From contig NZ_JALQEM010000032.1 in NCBI RefSeq assembly GCF_023630705.1, positions 1 to 64,000 of the forward strand: a stretch of 64,000 nucleotides of DNA, read 5' to 3'. Below the pieces are notes generated by a model. That model made no database searches and had not been told where the DNA came from. It worked only from the letters and a program-made list of their open reading frames with translations. Within the stretch, counting starts at the first letter, position 1. Every line of letters begins with the position of its first letter. This document shows, in pieces, positions 45,192 to 53,620 of the stretch. The position numbers and the translations under genes were made by a program. The stretch comes from Caballeronia sp. GAFFF1 (GTDB taxonomy: Bacteria; Pseudomonadota; Gammaproteobacteria; Burkholderiales; Burkholderiaceae).

Positions 45192-47243
45192 ATGTCGTCG
45201 CTAGCTGACGTAGACACGCATGTCCGGGAAGTGCTGAACATCGTCAACAACCCGCTCGCCACGCGGCGCGCGAGCGATTCCGTCGCGCAGTCGTGGATGC
45301 GTTGCCTCACCGAGTTCCACCTCGACCCGGCGCGCTTCGTGATGCCGCCCGTGCTGACATCGCGGGAACTCACCGAGCGCCGCGAAGCCGCGAGCGACCT
45401 TATCGCGTGCTCCAAGCTCGAAATGACCACGCTGTATCAGCAGCTCGCCGACCCCGAGCTCGCGGTCGTACTCGTCGATGCCGACGGCGTGATCGTGCAT
45501 CAGGTGTCCTCGGTGCCGTTCGGCGAGGCTGTCGCCGCCGACGGCCTGCGCGTCGGCGCGCTGTGGAGCGAGCGTGAAGCCGGCACTAACGGCATGGGCA
45601 CGTGCCTCATCGAGCGCGACTGCATTGCCGTGTGCCAGCACGAGCACTTCTATCCGCGCTATACGTCGCTCACCTGCTCCGCCGCGCCGATTTTCGATGA
45701 ACGCGGCACGATCGCCGGCGTGCTCGATGTCACGAGCCGCTCGAAGCTCCTGCAGCAGCATTCGCTGGTGCTCGTCGGCATGTCGCGGCAGATGATCGAA
45801 AATCGTCTGATCGATGCCCGCTACCGGCACGCGAACATGATTCACTTTCATAGCCGGCCGGAATTCGTCGGCACGCTGCACGCGGGCAAGCTCGCGGTCA
45901 GCAACGACGGCGTGGTGCTGGCCGCGAGCCGCAGCGCGCTTTTTCAGCTCGATCTGCGCACGCCCGCGGAACTGTGCGGCAAGCGCATCGAAGAGGCGTT
46001 CAACGCGTCGCTCGAAGACATGATCGCGCGCAGCATACGCGGCTCGTTTCATCCGGTCACGGTGTATAGCGCGAAGGCGAACAGCCGCTTCTTCCTCACT
46101 GCCCAGACGCCGCGCGAAGCGGCAGGCGGCGCGACGCGCATCCTGATGAACGACTCCGCGTTGATGACGCGCGCCAGACCCGCGCGCAAGGAGTCGCGCG
46201 AGAGCGCCGGCTCGGGCGCAGGCCGTCTCGACAAGCTCTCGCATCTGGAATTCGGCGATCCGCGCATGGCCTCGCAGATTCAACTTGCCGCGCGCGTGAT
46301 TCAACGCAAGATACCGATCATCCTGCGCGGGCAAACGGGCACCGGCAAAGAAGTGTTCGCCAATGCGCTGCACAGCATCAGCCCGAACGGAGCGGGCGCG
46401 TTCGTCGCGGTGAACTGCGCGTCGCTGCCGGAGAACCTTATCGAAAGCGAGTTGTTCGGCTACCGCGCGGGCGCATTCACCGGCGCCCAGCGTGAAGGAC
46501 GGCGCGGCAAGATTGTTCAGGCGAACGGCGGCACGCTCTTCCTCGATGAGATCGGCGACATGCCGCTCACGCTGCAAGCGCGGCTGCTGCGCGTGCTCGA
46601 AGAACACGAAGTCACGCCGCTCGGCGCGGAAACGACCGTGAAGGTCGACTTCCAGCTCATTAGCGCGAGTCACCGCAATCTCGCGGAACTCGTGCAGACC
46701 GGTCTCTTTCGCGAAGACCTGTATTACCGGCTCAACGGCATCGAGATCAACTTGCCGCCGCTGCGCGAACGCGCGGATGCGCTCGCGCTCATCGGCCATA
46801 TCCTCGAAACCGAATCAACCGATCCGCCCGCGCTGAGCGCCGAAGCACGACAGGCTTTGCTGAGTTACTCGTGGCCCGGCAATATCCGGCAATTGCGTCA
46901 TGTTCTGCAAATGGCGATCGCGCTTTGCGACGGCCCCGAGATTCGCTGCGCGCATCTGCCGCCCGAAATCGTGAACGGCGCGCGTGCCGTGAGCGCGACG
47001 AATGCGTCCACGGCAAGCGCCACGGCGCCACTGCCGCATCTCACCGACGACGCCGACACATCCGCGCTCAACGCGATACAGGTCAGGGAACGCGAGACCG
47101 TGTTGCTGCTGCTCGACGAACATCGCTGGAACGTGAGCAACGTCGCGAAGGTGCTCGGCATCAGCCGGAATACGTTGTATCGCAAGATGCATCGGCTGCA
47201 CATCAGGCTGTCGCACGATTCGGCCACGCCGGATCACGCATGA
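45192..47243 (+). CDS. Sigma-54-dependent transcriptional activator (AcoR-like)
   Basis: 683 residues: N-terminal GAF-type sensor (about 70-210; VLVDADGVIVHQVS, EREAGTNGMGTCL), AAA+ domain with Walker A GQTGTGKE (about 380) and the sigma-54 contact loop GAFTGA (about 427), and a C-terminal Fis HTH (about 650-678, NVSNVAKVLGISRNTLYRK). It is the AcoR/alcohol-response class that senses alcohols or C1/C2 metabolites. Sigma-54-like sites lie before xoxF, mptG, pqqA and fhcB, making it the prime candidate regulator. Its stop overlaps the next start (ATGA). Confidence 0.92.
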   Translation: MSSLADVDTHVREVLNIVNNPLATRRASDSVAQSWMRCLTEFHLDPARFVMPPVLTSRELTERREAASDLIACSKLEMTTLYQQLADPELAVVLVDADGVIVHQVSSVPFGEAVAADGLRVGALWSEREAGTNGMGTCLIERDCIAVCQHEHFYPRYTSLTCSAAPIFDERGTIAGVLDVTSRSKLLQQHSLVLVGMSRQMIENRLIDARYRHANMIHFHSRPEFVGTLHAGKLAVSNDGVVLAASRSALFQLDLRTPAELCGKRIEEAFNASLEDMIARSIRGSFHPVTVYSAKANSRFFLTAQTPREAAGGATRILMNDSALMTRARPARKESRESAGSGAGRLDKLSHLEFGDPRMASQIQLAARVIQRKIPIILRGQTGTGKEVFANALHSISPNGAGAFVAVNCASLPENLIESELFGYRAGAFTGAQREGRRGKIVQANGGTLFLDEIGDMPLTLQARLLRVLEEHEVTPLGAETTVKVDFQLISASHRNLAELVQTGLFREDLYYRLNGIEINLPPLRERADALALIGHILETESTDPPALSAEARQALLSYSWPGNIRQLRHVLQMAIALCDGPEIRCAHLPPEIVNGARAVSATNASTASATAPLPHLTDDADTSALNAIQVRERETVLLLLDEHRWNVSNVAKVLGISRNTLYRKMHRLHIRLSHDSATPDHA

Positions 47244-47839
47244 CGCAGCCCGCGCCCGCTCGCCGGCTCGACGAGTTCAAGCCCGACGCGCGCTTCGCAT
47301 GGTGCGTGACCGGTTCGGGGCACATGATCGAGGAATCGCTCGAACTCGCTTTGCGCCTGCCGCGCTGCGATCTTTTCCTGTCACGCGCCGGCGAAGAAGT
47401 GTTGCCGCTCTATGGCTGGCCCATCCGTAAGCTGCGCGAGCACTTCAAAGTGTTTCGCGACAACAGCGCGAGCAGCGTGCCCGTGGGCATGCTCTATCAC
47501 GGCGAATATCACACCGTCGTGGTTGCGCCCGCAACCAGCAACACTGTGGCGAAGTGCGCGCTCGGCATCTCCGACACCTTGCCCACCAATCTCTTTGCGC
47601 AGGCGGGCAAGCAATGCGTGCCGGGCATCGTTTTCGCATGCGATACAGCGCCGAGCGTCATCACGCAAACGCCCCACGAATGGGTCGAAGTCAGGCCGCG
47701 CGCCATTGAGTTCGATAACGTGGAGCGTCTCGCGCGCATCGAACATACGACTGTCGCGCGCACGCTCGACGACCTGAAGGCCGCGCTCGAACAACGGCTT
47801 TCGGACCTGAATCTCGCATGGAACACATTGTCTTCCTGA
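47240..47839 (+). CDS. DmrB-like flavoprotein (dihydromethanopterin reductase, acceptor type)
   Basis: 199 residues with a flavoprotein fold: FAWCVTGSGHMIEESLELAL, VVVAPATSNTVAKCALGISD and ITQTPHEWVEVRPR. Archaeal DmrB-type proteins reduce dihydromethanopterin to H4MPT using FMN and a ferredoxin-like donor. Placement with cofactor genes supports that role. Start overlaps the regulator stop, and its end overlaps the next gene by 22 bp. Confidence 0.82.
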   Translation: MTQPAPARRLDEFKPDARFAWCVTGSGHMIEESLELALRLPRCDLFLSRAGEEVLPLYGWPIRKLREHFKVFRDNSASSVPVGMLYHGEYHTVVVAPATSNTVAKCALGISDTLPTNLFAQAGKQCVPGIVFACDTAPSVITQTPHEWVEVRPRAIEFDNVERLARIEHTTVARTLDDLKAALEQRLSDLNLAWNTLSS

Positions 47840-49218
47840 CGGGCAGGCTCGCCGAACAGAGCCTTCGTCGCGTGCTCGAAGGCATTGCGCCGACAGGCAC
47901 CGCATCGCCCTTCACATGGGAAGTGCGCGAGATCGGGCTGCAAGTGGCGGGACTCATGACCGCCGACATGATTCGCCGGCGCGTCGCGACGCCGCTCGGC
48001 GAAGGCACGAGCCGCATGATCGTGCCGGGCCGATGCCGCGGCAACCTCGATGCGCTCACCGCGCACTATGGCGTGAAGGTCGAGCGCGGCCCGGAGGAAG
48101 TGAAGGACTTGCCGCAGTTCTTCGGACGCGAAGCGAGGCATGTCGACTTATCGCGCTACGAGACGGAGATCTTCGCGGAGATCGTCGATGCGCCGCGTCT
48201 TGACCTCGCAGGCATCGCCGCCCGCGCGCGCGACTATGCTAAACAGGGCGCGGATGTGATCGACATCGGCTGCCTGCCTGAGACGCCGTTTCCGCATCTC
48301 GAAGACGCGGTGGCGATGCTCAAGGAACAGGGCTATCGCGTGAGCGTCGATTCGATGCTCGCCGACGAGCTGGTGCGCGGCGCACGCGCAGGCGCCGATT
48401 ACTTGATGAGCCTGAACGTCGATACGCTGTGGATCGCAGACGAAACGCCATCGACGCCCGTCCTCGTGCCGCGCGAGCCGCACGACATGGCATCGCTCGA
48501 TGCGGCCATAAACGCGATGAAAGCGCGCAATCGCCCGTTTCTCGCCGACCCGATCCTCGATCCGATTCCCTTCGGTCTCGCGGCCTCCATCGCGCGTTAT
48601 GTGAACTTGCGCGAGCGTCATCCGGATGTTGCGATCATGATGGGCATCGGCAACGTGACCGAGTTGACGGAAGCGGACACGAGCGGCATCAACGCGGTAT
48701 TGCTCGGCATGGCGGCGGAACTACGCATCTCGGCCGTGCTCACGACATCCGTGAGCCTGCATGCGCGCCGTGCCGTACGCGAAGCCGATGTGGCGCGACG
48801 CATAATGCACGCCGCGCGCGAAACGCAGACGCTGCCCAAGGGCATGTCGGGCGACCTGTCCGCGCTGCACGCGAAGCGCCCTTTCCCATACAGCGCTGAG
48901 GAGATCAACGAACTCGCGCAATCCGTACGTGATCCTAACTTTCGCGTCCAGATTTCGGCCGAAGGGATTCATGTTTATAACCGAGAGGGACATCGCATCG
49001 CCACCGACCCGTTCGCGCTTTACCCTGACCTCAAGCTCGAAGCCGACGGCGGCCACGCGTTCTACATGGGCGTGCAGCTTGCGCGAGCCGAAATCGCATG
49101 GCAACTCGGCAAGCGTTTCGATCAGGACCAGGCTCTCGATTGGGGATGCGAGGTGGATCGTCCTGAGGAAGATCTGACGGCGTGGCACGCGCCCGGCACG
49201 ACCATGAAAAAGCGATGA
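47818..49218 (+). CDS. Dihydropteroate synthase-like protein of H4MPT synthesis
   Basis: 466 residues. A ~110-residue N-terminal extension (EHIVFLTGRLAEQSLRRVLE) precedes a TIM-barrel pterin-binding domain (YAKQGADVIDIGCLPE, YRVSVDSMLADELVRGARAG, MMGIGNVTELTEADTSG), then a ~130-residue C-terminal domain (RDPNFRVQISAEGIHVYNREG). It is thought to join the pterin to beta-RFAP-derived aniline in H4MPT synthesis, the step done by DHPS in folate synthesis. Context supports this, but the enzyme is not experimentally settled to my knowledge. Confidence 0.83.
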   Translation: MEHIVFLTGRLAEQSLRRVLEGIAPTGTASPFTWEVREIGLQVAGLMTADMIRRRVATPLGEGTSRMIVPGRCRGNLDALTAHYGVKVERGPEEVKDLPQFFGREARHVDLSRYETEIFAEIVDAPRLDLAGIAARARDYAKQGADVIDIGCLPETPFPHLEDAVAMLKEQGYRVSVDSMLADELVRGARAGADYLMSLNVDTLWIADETPSTPVLVPREPHDMASLDAAINAMKARNRPFLADPILDPIPFGLAASIARYVNLRERHPDVAIMMGIGNVTELTEADTSGINAVLLGMAAELRISAVLTTSVSLHARRAVREADVARRIMHAARETQTLPKGMSGDLSALHAKRPFPYSAEEINELAQSVRDPNFRVQISAEGIHVYNREGHRIATDPFALYPDLKLEADGGHAFYMGVQLARAEIAWQLGKRFDQDQALDWGCEVDRPEEDLTAWHAPGTTMKKR

Positions 49219-49310
49219 TCGACGCGCCTTCATCGGATGAAGCATCACATAGACGGGACACTTTGCTGCGATTCCGTCACAGTGAAGCCCCAATGAACGA
49301 TTGCATGTTT

Positions 49311-49328
49311 TTGGCATGCCGCTTGCTT
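49311..49328 (+). promoter_or_regulatory. Sigma-54-like promoter of pqqA
   Basis: TTGGCATGCCGCTTGCTT matches TTGGCACG-N4-TTGCWT with a single mismatch; GG (49313-49314) and GC (49325-49326) are exactly 10 bp apart. It is the best -24/-12 match in the window and would start transcription about 75 nt before pqqA. Confidence 0.7.
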
Positions 49329-49411
49329 GCGTTCGCAGGCGCACGCCGCTCGAATTGAAAGGGCGTCGTTGGCATCGACCGATTCACTCGTTCAACCAAG
49401 GAGAAATTGCC

Positions 49412-49486
49412 ATGCAATGGACTACGCCGAGCTTCACCGACATGCGCTTCGGTTTCGAAATCACGATGTATATCGCCACGCGCTGA
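49412..49486 (+). CDS. pqqA: PQQ precursor peptide PqqA
   Basis: 24 residues, MQWTTPSFTDMRFGFEITMY-IATR. Glu16 and Tyr20 with the E-x3-Y spacing are the two residues that PqqE crosslinks to make PQQ, and W3, P6, F8 and the RFGFE segment match the family. AAGGAG lies 9 bp before the ATG. It is about 11 kb from pqqBCDE and has its own promoter, as expected for a precursor needed in excess. Confidence 0.93.
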   Translation: MQWTTPSFTDMRFGFEITMYIATR

Positions 49487-49570
49487 GTGCAACGCCCCAC
49501 ATGCGCGAAGCCGCGTGCGTCAACGCGCCTTCGTGCGAGCCACATGCTGTGAACGCGTGCGCGGACAGCC

Positions 49571-50140
49571 ATGATCTACGAGACGATCGTCACCACGGCG
49601 GATCGCGATGGCCGTCCGCATGTCGCGCCCATGGGCGTGCGCTTCGAGGGAGATTCAGCCATTCTCGCGCCGTTTCGCCCCTCGACGACGCTCGATAACG
49701 TCATCGCGACGCGAAGCGCCGTGATCAACTTTACGACGGACGTGCGCGTGTTCGCAGGCTGCGTCACGGGCTTTCAGCGCGACTGGCCGACGCTTCGCGC
49801 GACAGCCGTGCCGAGCGTGCGGCTCGCGCAAACGCTCGCGCACGCGGAGTTGCAACTGGTCGAAATGAACGATGACGACACGCGCCCTTCGCTGCGCATG
49901 GCGTGCGTGCATCGCGAAACGCACGCGCCGTTTCCCGGCTTCAATCGCGCGCAAGCTGCGGTTGTGGAAGGCGCGATTCTGGTGAGCCGTCTGTTCATGC
50001 TGCCGCAGGAGAAGGTAGATAGCGAGATCGACTATCTGCGTATTGCCATCGACAAGACAGCGGGCGATGCCGAACGCACCGCGTGGAACTGGCTATTACA
50101 GGCTATCGAACAGCATCGCGCAAAGACGCTTCATCCCTGA
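49571..50140 (+). CDS. DUF447 family protein (flavin-reductase-like fold)
   Basis: 189 residues: MIYETIVTTADRDGRPHVAPMGVRF, split-barrel segments, and a C-terminal helix pair (EKVDSEIDYLRIAIDKTAGDAE). DUF447 proteins occur in methanogens and H4MPT-containing methylotrophs; function unresolved, possibly in methanofuran/H4MPT synthesis. It lies 84 bp after pqqA and 23 bp before mfnB. Confidence 0.83.
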   Translation: MIYETIVTTADRDGRPHVAPMGVRFEGDSAILAPFRPSTTLDNVIATRSAVINFTTDVRVFAGCVTGFQRDWPTLRATAVPSVRLAQTLAHAELQLVEMNDDDTRPSLRMACVHRETHAPFPGFNRAQAAVVEGAILVSRLFMLPQEKVDSEIDYLRIAIDKTAGDAERTAWNWLLQAIEQHRAKTLHP

Positions 50141-50163
50141 TCCAACGCTCGGGAGTTTCGACC

Positions 50164-50868
50164 ATGACCGCATTGCTGGCAAGCGTCCGCTCGGTGGATG
50201 AAGCGCTCGACGCCGCACAAGCCGGCGCGGACGTGATCGATCTGAAGGAACCGCGCGCGGGCGCGCTGGGCGGCGTCGCGACGGACGACATAGAGCGCAT
50301 CGTGCGCGCATTGCGGGCGCGGTACGCGGTGCGGCCCATCAGCGCGACCATCGGAGACTTGCCGAACGACGCGCTCGATGAAATGACGAGCCGCGTGCTG
50401 GATGTCGCGAGCACCGGCGTCGATTACGTTAAGGTCGGCATTGCGCCCGGACCACGCGCCGCGGCGTGCTTGCGTCATCTCGCGTCCCTGCCGGCGACGG
50501 TCGTGCCGGTGCTGCTTTCGGACGACGGCATCGAGCGTTCGCTCGTTGGACTCGCCGCGCAGCTCGGCTTTGCCGCGATCGTATTCGATACCGCGAACAA
50601 AGACGGCCGCACGCTGTTCGCCTGCGTCGATACGGCGACGCTCGCCACATGCCTTTCGCAAGCGCGGTCACGCGGCATGATGACCGCCCTCGCAGGATCG
50701 CTAGGCTGGCCCGACCTCGAACGAATACGCGCGCTCGCACCGGATATCGCGGGCTTCAGAGGCGCGCTATGCGACGAGCGCGAAGGACGCACGGGGCGGC
50801 TCGATGCATCGCGCGTGCGTCAGTGGTCGCGCGCGCTGCATGGCGAGCGCATGACCGCTCACGCGTGA
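50164..50868 (+). CDS. mfnB: (5-formylfuran-3-yl)methyl phosphate synthase
   Basis: 234 residues, TIM barrel: LLASVRSVDEALDAAQAGADVIDLKEPRAGALGG is diagnostic for MfnB. Catalytic lysines are expected in DLKEP and DYVKVGI. It makes the furan ring of methanofuran/methylofuran from two glyceraldehyde 3-phosphates. Its last 10 bp overlap the end of the convergent mfnE-like gene. Confidence 0.9.
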   Translation: MTALLASVRSVDEALDAAQAGADVIDLKEPRAGALGGVATDDIERIVRALRARYAVRPISATIGDLPNDALDEMTSRVLDVASTGVDYVKVGIAPGPRAAACLRHLASLPATVVPVLLSDDGIERSLVGLAAQLGFAAIVFDTANKDGRTLFACVDTATLATCLSQARSRGMMTALAGSLGWPDLERIRALAPDIAGFRGALCDEREGRTGRLDASRVRQWSRALHGERMTAHA

Positions 50869-51446
50869 AACGCGAGCAGCCGCTCCCGCATGACCGATGC
50901 ATCGCCCTTACTGAACACTTCCACCAGATAATTCGCGTCTTTCACGTAGGCGGGAAAACGTCTGTCGATAATGCCGCTTGCGGCCAGCGCTTCCAGCGGC
51001 GCGTGCGCTTCGATCGCGCACGACTTCACGATCATCAGGCGCTCGGCGTTGAGCGTGGTCGAAAGCCACGCGGCGAGACTGTCAGATGTCGTGTCCCAGT
51101 TGGTCATCGAGTCGGGCGTGGTGCGCATCAGATCGGTGGGCACCCACACGGCCACCTGGCCATCGCGCAGCGCGCGCCGGATGCGTTCTTCGTTCGAGGC
51201 GAGCACGAGCTCGGGCAGCACGCCCTGCATGAGAATCGCGTATTGGGTCATCGCGAGCAGACACATGTTGTGCGCGGCGAGGTCGTCGAAGCGCCATTCG
51301 CGCTGATACTGCCGCACCGCATCCGCGAAATCGCCGCCGCCAGGCACGATCACGACACGCCCGCCGCCCAGTTCCCAAAGCCGCGTGAGCCACTCGCGCA
51401 GCACGGGATCATGGCTCAGGCTTCCGCCGATTTTGATCACCCACAT
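50859..51446 (-). CDS. mfnE: Amino acid kinase family protein, MfnE-like
   Basis: 195 residues with WVIKIGGSLSHDP, RVVIVPGGGDFADAVR and IVKSCAIEAHAP, the amino acid kinase fold. MfnE phosphorylates 5-(aminomethyl)furan-3-yl-methyl phosphate to the diphosphate before coupling. The ATG at 51446 is the natural start (MWVIKIGG). Function assigned by family and neighbours. Confidence 0.82.
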   Translation of the reverse strand: MWVIKIGGSLSHDPVLREWLTRLWELGGGRVVIVPGGGDFADAVRQYQREWRFDDLAAHNMCLLAMTQYAILMQGVLPELVLASNEERIRRALRDGQVAVWVPTDLMRTTPDSMTNWDTTSDSLAAWLSTTLNAERLMIVKSCAIEAHAPLEALAASGIIDRRFPAYVKDANYLVEVFSKGDASVMRERLLAFHA

Positions 51447-51503
51447 GCCGTTATCCTCGTTCGAGATTGACCGCCTCGTTCGCGCCCTTCGCCCCGTTTT
51501 CAT

Positions 51504-52577
51504 TCAAACCGGTACGGGCGACGAAGCCAGCAGCGCGACCGCCACGCTCGGCGCGCACGTCGAAGCCCATTCGTATTGCCCGGCATCGTCGGACGCGACT
51601 CCCGCAATCCGCGCGAAGTCCACATAGCTGCGCGCCTCCTGTTGCGCCAGCGCCGCGGCCAGGAAGCGCCCGCATCCCGCGCCGACGATAGGCGCCCTCG
51701 CCAACGACTCGTGTTGCGCGCTCACGCGAGCCAGATTCGCCTCGAGCACGCGCAACTGTTCGCGCCGCCATGCAAGCGCGAAGCGCCGCCATTCATCGGG
51801 GCTTGCATCGCACGCGTCACGTCCGATCATTCGTGCAATGCGGGCACGGCTTGCGGCTTCCGTCTTCGGGCCGTTGTCCGCGCTCGGATGCTGGTCGTGC
51901 CCGGCCCACAACTCGCCGGTCAGGCGATACACGTCCGCTGTCGTCGAGAACCACTCGTTCATCACGCCCGTGGTTTCGCCCCTGAATGCAATGCGATGCG
52001 CGACACCGCACAACGGCGTCCGAACGACACCTTGATACACGAGCTCGCCGCTCACGAGACGCTGTGCATCGTTCATGCCGCGTGCAGCGACATGGCCCGC
52101 GACGATCGGAATGATGTCCGTGGTCGTGCTGCCGATATCGACGAGCAAGGCATGAGGCAAGCGCGTCGCGACGTATTCCGCGGTGGCGAGCCAGTTCGCC
52201 GATGCGATCTTGCGCCAGCCCTCGCGGCACGCGGAACGCGCGAGCCAGTTCGCCTTGCCGCCGTAAAAGAGCGTTCGCGGCCCGAGCCGTTGCGCGAGCG
52301 TGCGGGTCAGCGTGCGCACGCCCTCGGCGCGGTCCGCAAAGAGATCGACCATTTCGCCGGTCATGGTGACCGCGTGGCGCGCGGTGGCGTCGGCGGCTTG
52401 CGGCCAGCGTTCGAACACGCAATCGACAGTTCGCTCAAGATGCGCGATGCCTTGCCATAACGGACACGCCCACTGCGCAACATCGACCGGCGCGCCCGCC
52501 GTCGCCAGGCATACCTTTACATGTGCGCCGCCCACGTCCCAGCCGAAGACCGATGCTCCGCCCGCACGCGTCGTCAT
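51504..52577 (-). CDS. MfnF-like protein (hydantoinase/oxoprolinase-type fold)
   Basis: 357 residues with actin-like ATPase segments (VFGWDVGGAHVKVCLA, LLVDIGSTTTDIIPI, GAGCGRFLAAAL). This is the 'H4MPT-linked C1 transfer pathway protein' family; archaeal MfnF couples the furan diphosphate to gamma-glutamyl-tyramine. Start at 52577 overlaps the mfnD stop (ATGA). Confidence 0.83.
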   Translation of the reverse strand: MTTRAGGASVFGWDVGGAHVKVCLATAGAPVDVAQWACPLWQGIAHLERTVDCVFERWPQAADATARHAVTMTGEMVDLFADRAEGVRTLTRTLAQRLGPRTLFYGGKANWLARSACREGWRKIASANWLATAEYVATRLPHALLVDIGSTTTDIIPIVAGHVAARGMNDAQRLVSGELVYQGVVRTPLCGVAHRIAFRGETTGVMNEWFSTTADVYRLTGELWAGHDQHPSADNGPKTEAASRARIARMIGRDACDASPDEWRRFALAWRREQLRVLEANLARVSAQHESLARAPIVGAGCGRFLAAALAQQEARSYVDFARIAGVASDDAGQYEWASTCAPSVAVALLASSPVPV

Positions 52578-53620
52578 GACGACGCTCCGCATGCGCGCAA
52601 AGATGGCTCACGTTGTTCGAAGCCCGGTACACCGTGCGCCGCCAGCAATTCGGCCGCGATGTTGCGCGTCTTGCTGAGTTCCGCATAGGCCATTGTCAGG
52701 CGCGGATTGACTTCGATCACCACCGGTCCGCGTTGCGGGTGCCATACGAGGTCGATGCCCGCGAACCCGCGCAAGCCGGGAAGCGCGCGCGCCACGCGCT
52801 GCGCGAGTCTATTGAGCACGCGCCCTCGCTCGCCGTTGCGCGCAACGGTATTCACATCGACGCCGTCGAACTGTACGACGCATTCGCGGCGCTTCGACTG
52901 CACCGCTTCGGAAAGCGCGATACGTTGATGGTTGATGGACAAGAGCCGCGCGCCCGCGTCATCGCAAAGAAGCGAAAGACTGAGCGGTTCGCCATCGACC
53001 CATTCTTGCAGAACAGGATTGCGCCCGGCCCCTGCGCGCGCTTCGTGTTCTGCGCGGGCTGCGTCGAGTTGATCGTAGACATACGTGTCGAGTCCGCCCG
53101 CGCCGTCATCGGGCTTCACGACCCAGCGGCGTCCCTCTCCCGCGACGGCCTGCTCGGGTTCGAGCGCGAGTGTCACGGCGATGTCGTGTGCGGCGAGACA
53201 TGCGGCTGTCGCGCTTTTACTCGACGCGGTGCGTATGGCTTCTTCTGCGCAGCCGAGCCAGCGCGCGGCGCCGACGGCATCGTGCAACTGCAACAACAGG
53301 CCGTCGCATTCGGGCGCGATGACCATGGCATAGTCGTGCTCGCGCGCGATGCGTGAGACGAAGCGCGTGATCGGCTCGCCGGGCAGCGGCCGCGCATGCG
53401 CGTGATCCACGCGCATTTGTTCGAAACGGGACGTGGCGACGGTGACATCGACGCCTTTCAGCGCGCGCAAGTCGGCGGCGATTGCGTCGCGCATGACGCG
53501 ACCTTCGACGATGAGCGCGCTGAGATCCGCGAGCGTGCTTGCGCTCGCGACATCCGGATCGATGCCGCCGCCGGTGAGATACTCGAACACGAATATTCTG
53601 GTCAAGGGGAAGCCATCCAT
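52574..53620 (-). CDS. mfnD: Tyramine/tyrosine-glutamate ligase-like ATP-grasp protein
   Basis: 348 residues: FVFEYLTGGGIDPD near the start is characteristic of the MfnD family, followed by RWVVKPDDGAGGLDTYVY, LQEWVDGEPLSLSLL and GPVVIEVNPRLTMAY (ATP-grasp metal site). MfnD attaches glutamate to tyramine (probably to tyrosine in methylotrophs). The ATG at 53620 lies inside the start codon region of the divergent gene; a TTG at 53605 right before TRIFVFEY is a plausible alternative. Confidence 0.85.
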   Translation of the reverse strand: MDGFPLTRIFVFEYLTGGGIDPDVASASTLADLSALIVEGRVMRDAIAADLRALKGVDVTVATSRFEQMRVDHAHARPLPGEPITRFVSRIAREHDYAMVIAPECDGLLLQLHDAVGAARWLGCAEEAIRTASSKSATAACLAAHDIAVTLALEPEQAVAGEGRRWVVKPDDGAGGLDTYVYDQLDAARAEHEARAGAGRNPVLQEWVDGEPLSLSLLCDDAGARLLSINHQRIALSEAVQSKRRECVVQFDGVDVNTVARNGERGRVLNRLAQRVARALPGLRGFAGIDLVWHPQRGPVVIEVNPRLTMAYAELSKTRNIAAELLAAHGVPGFEQREPSLRACGASS

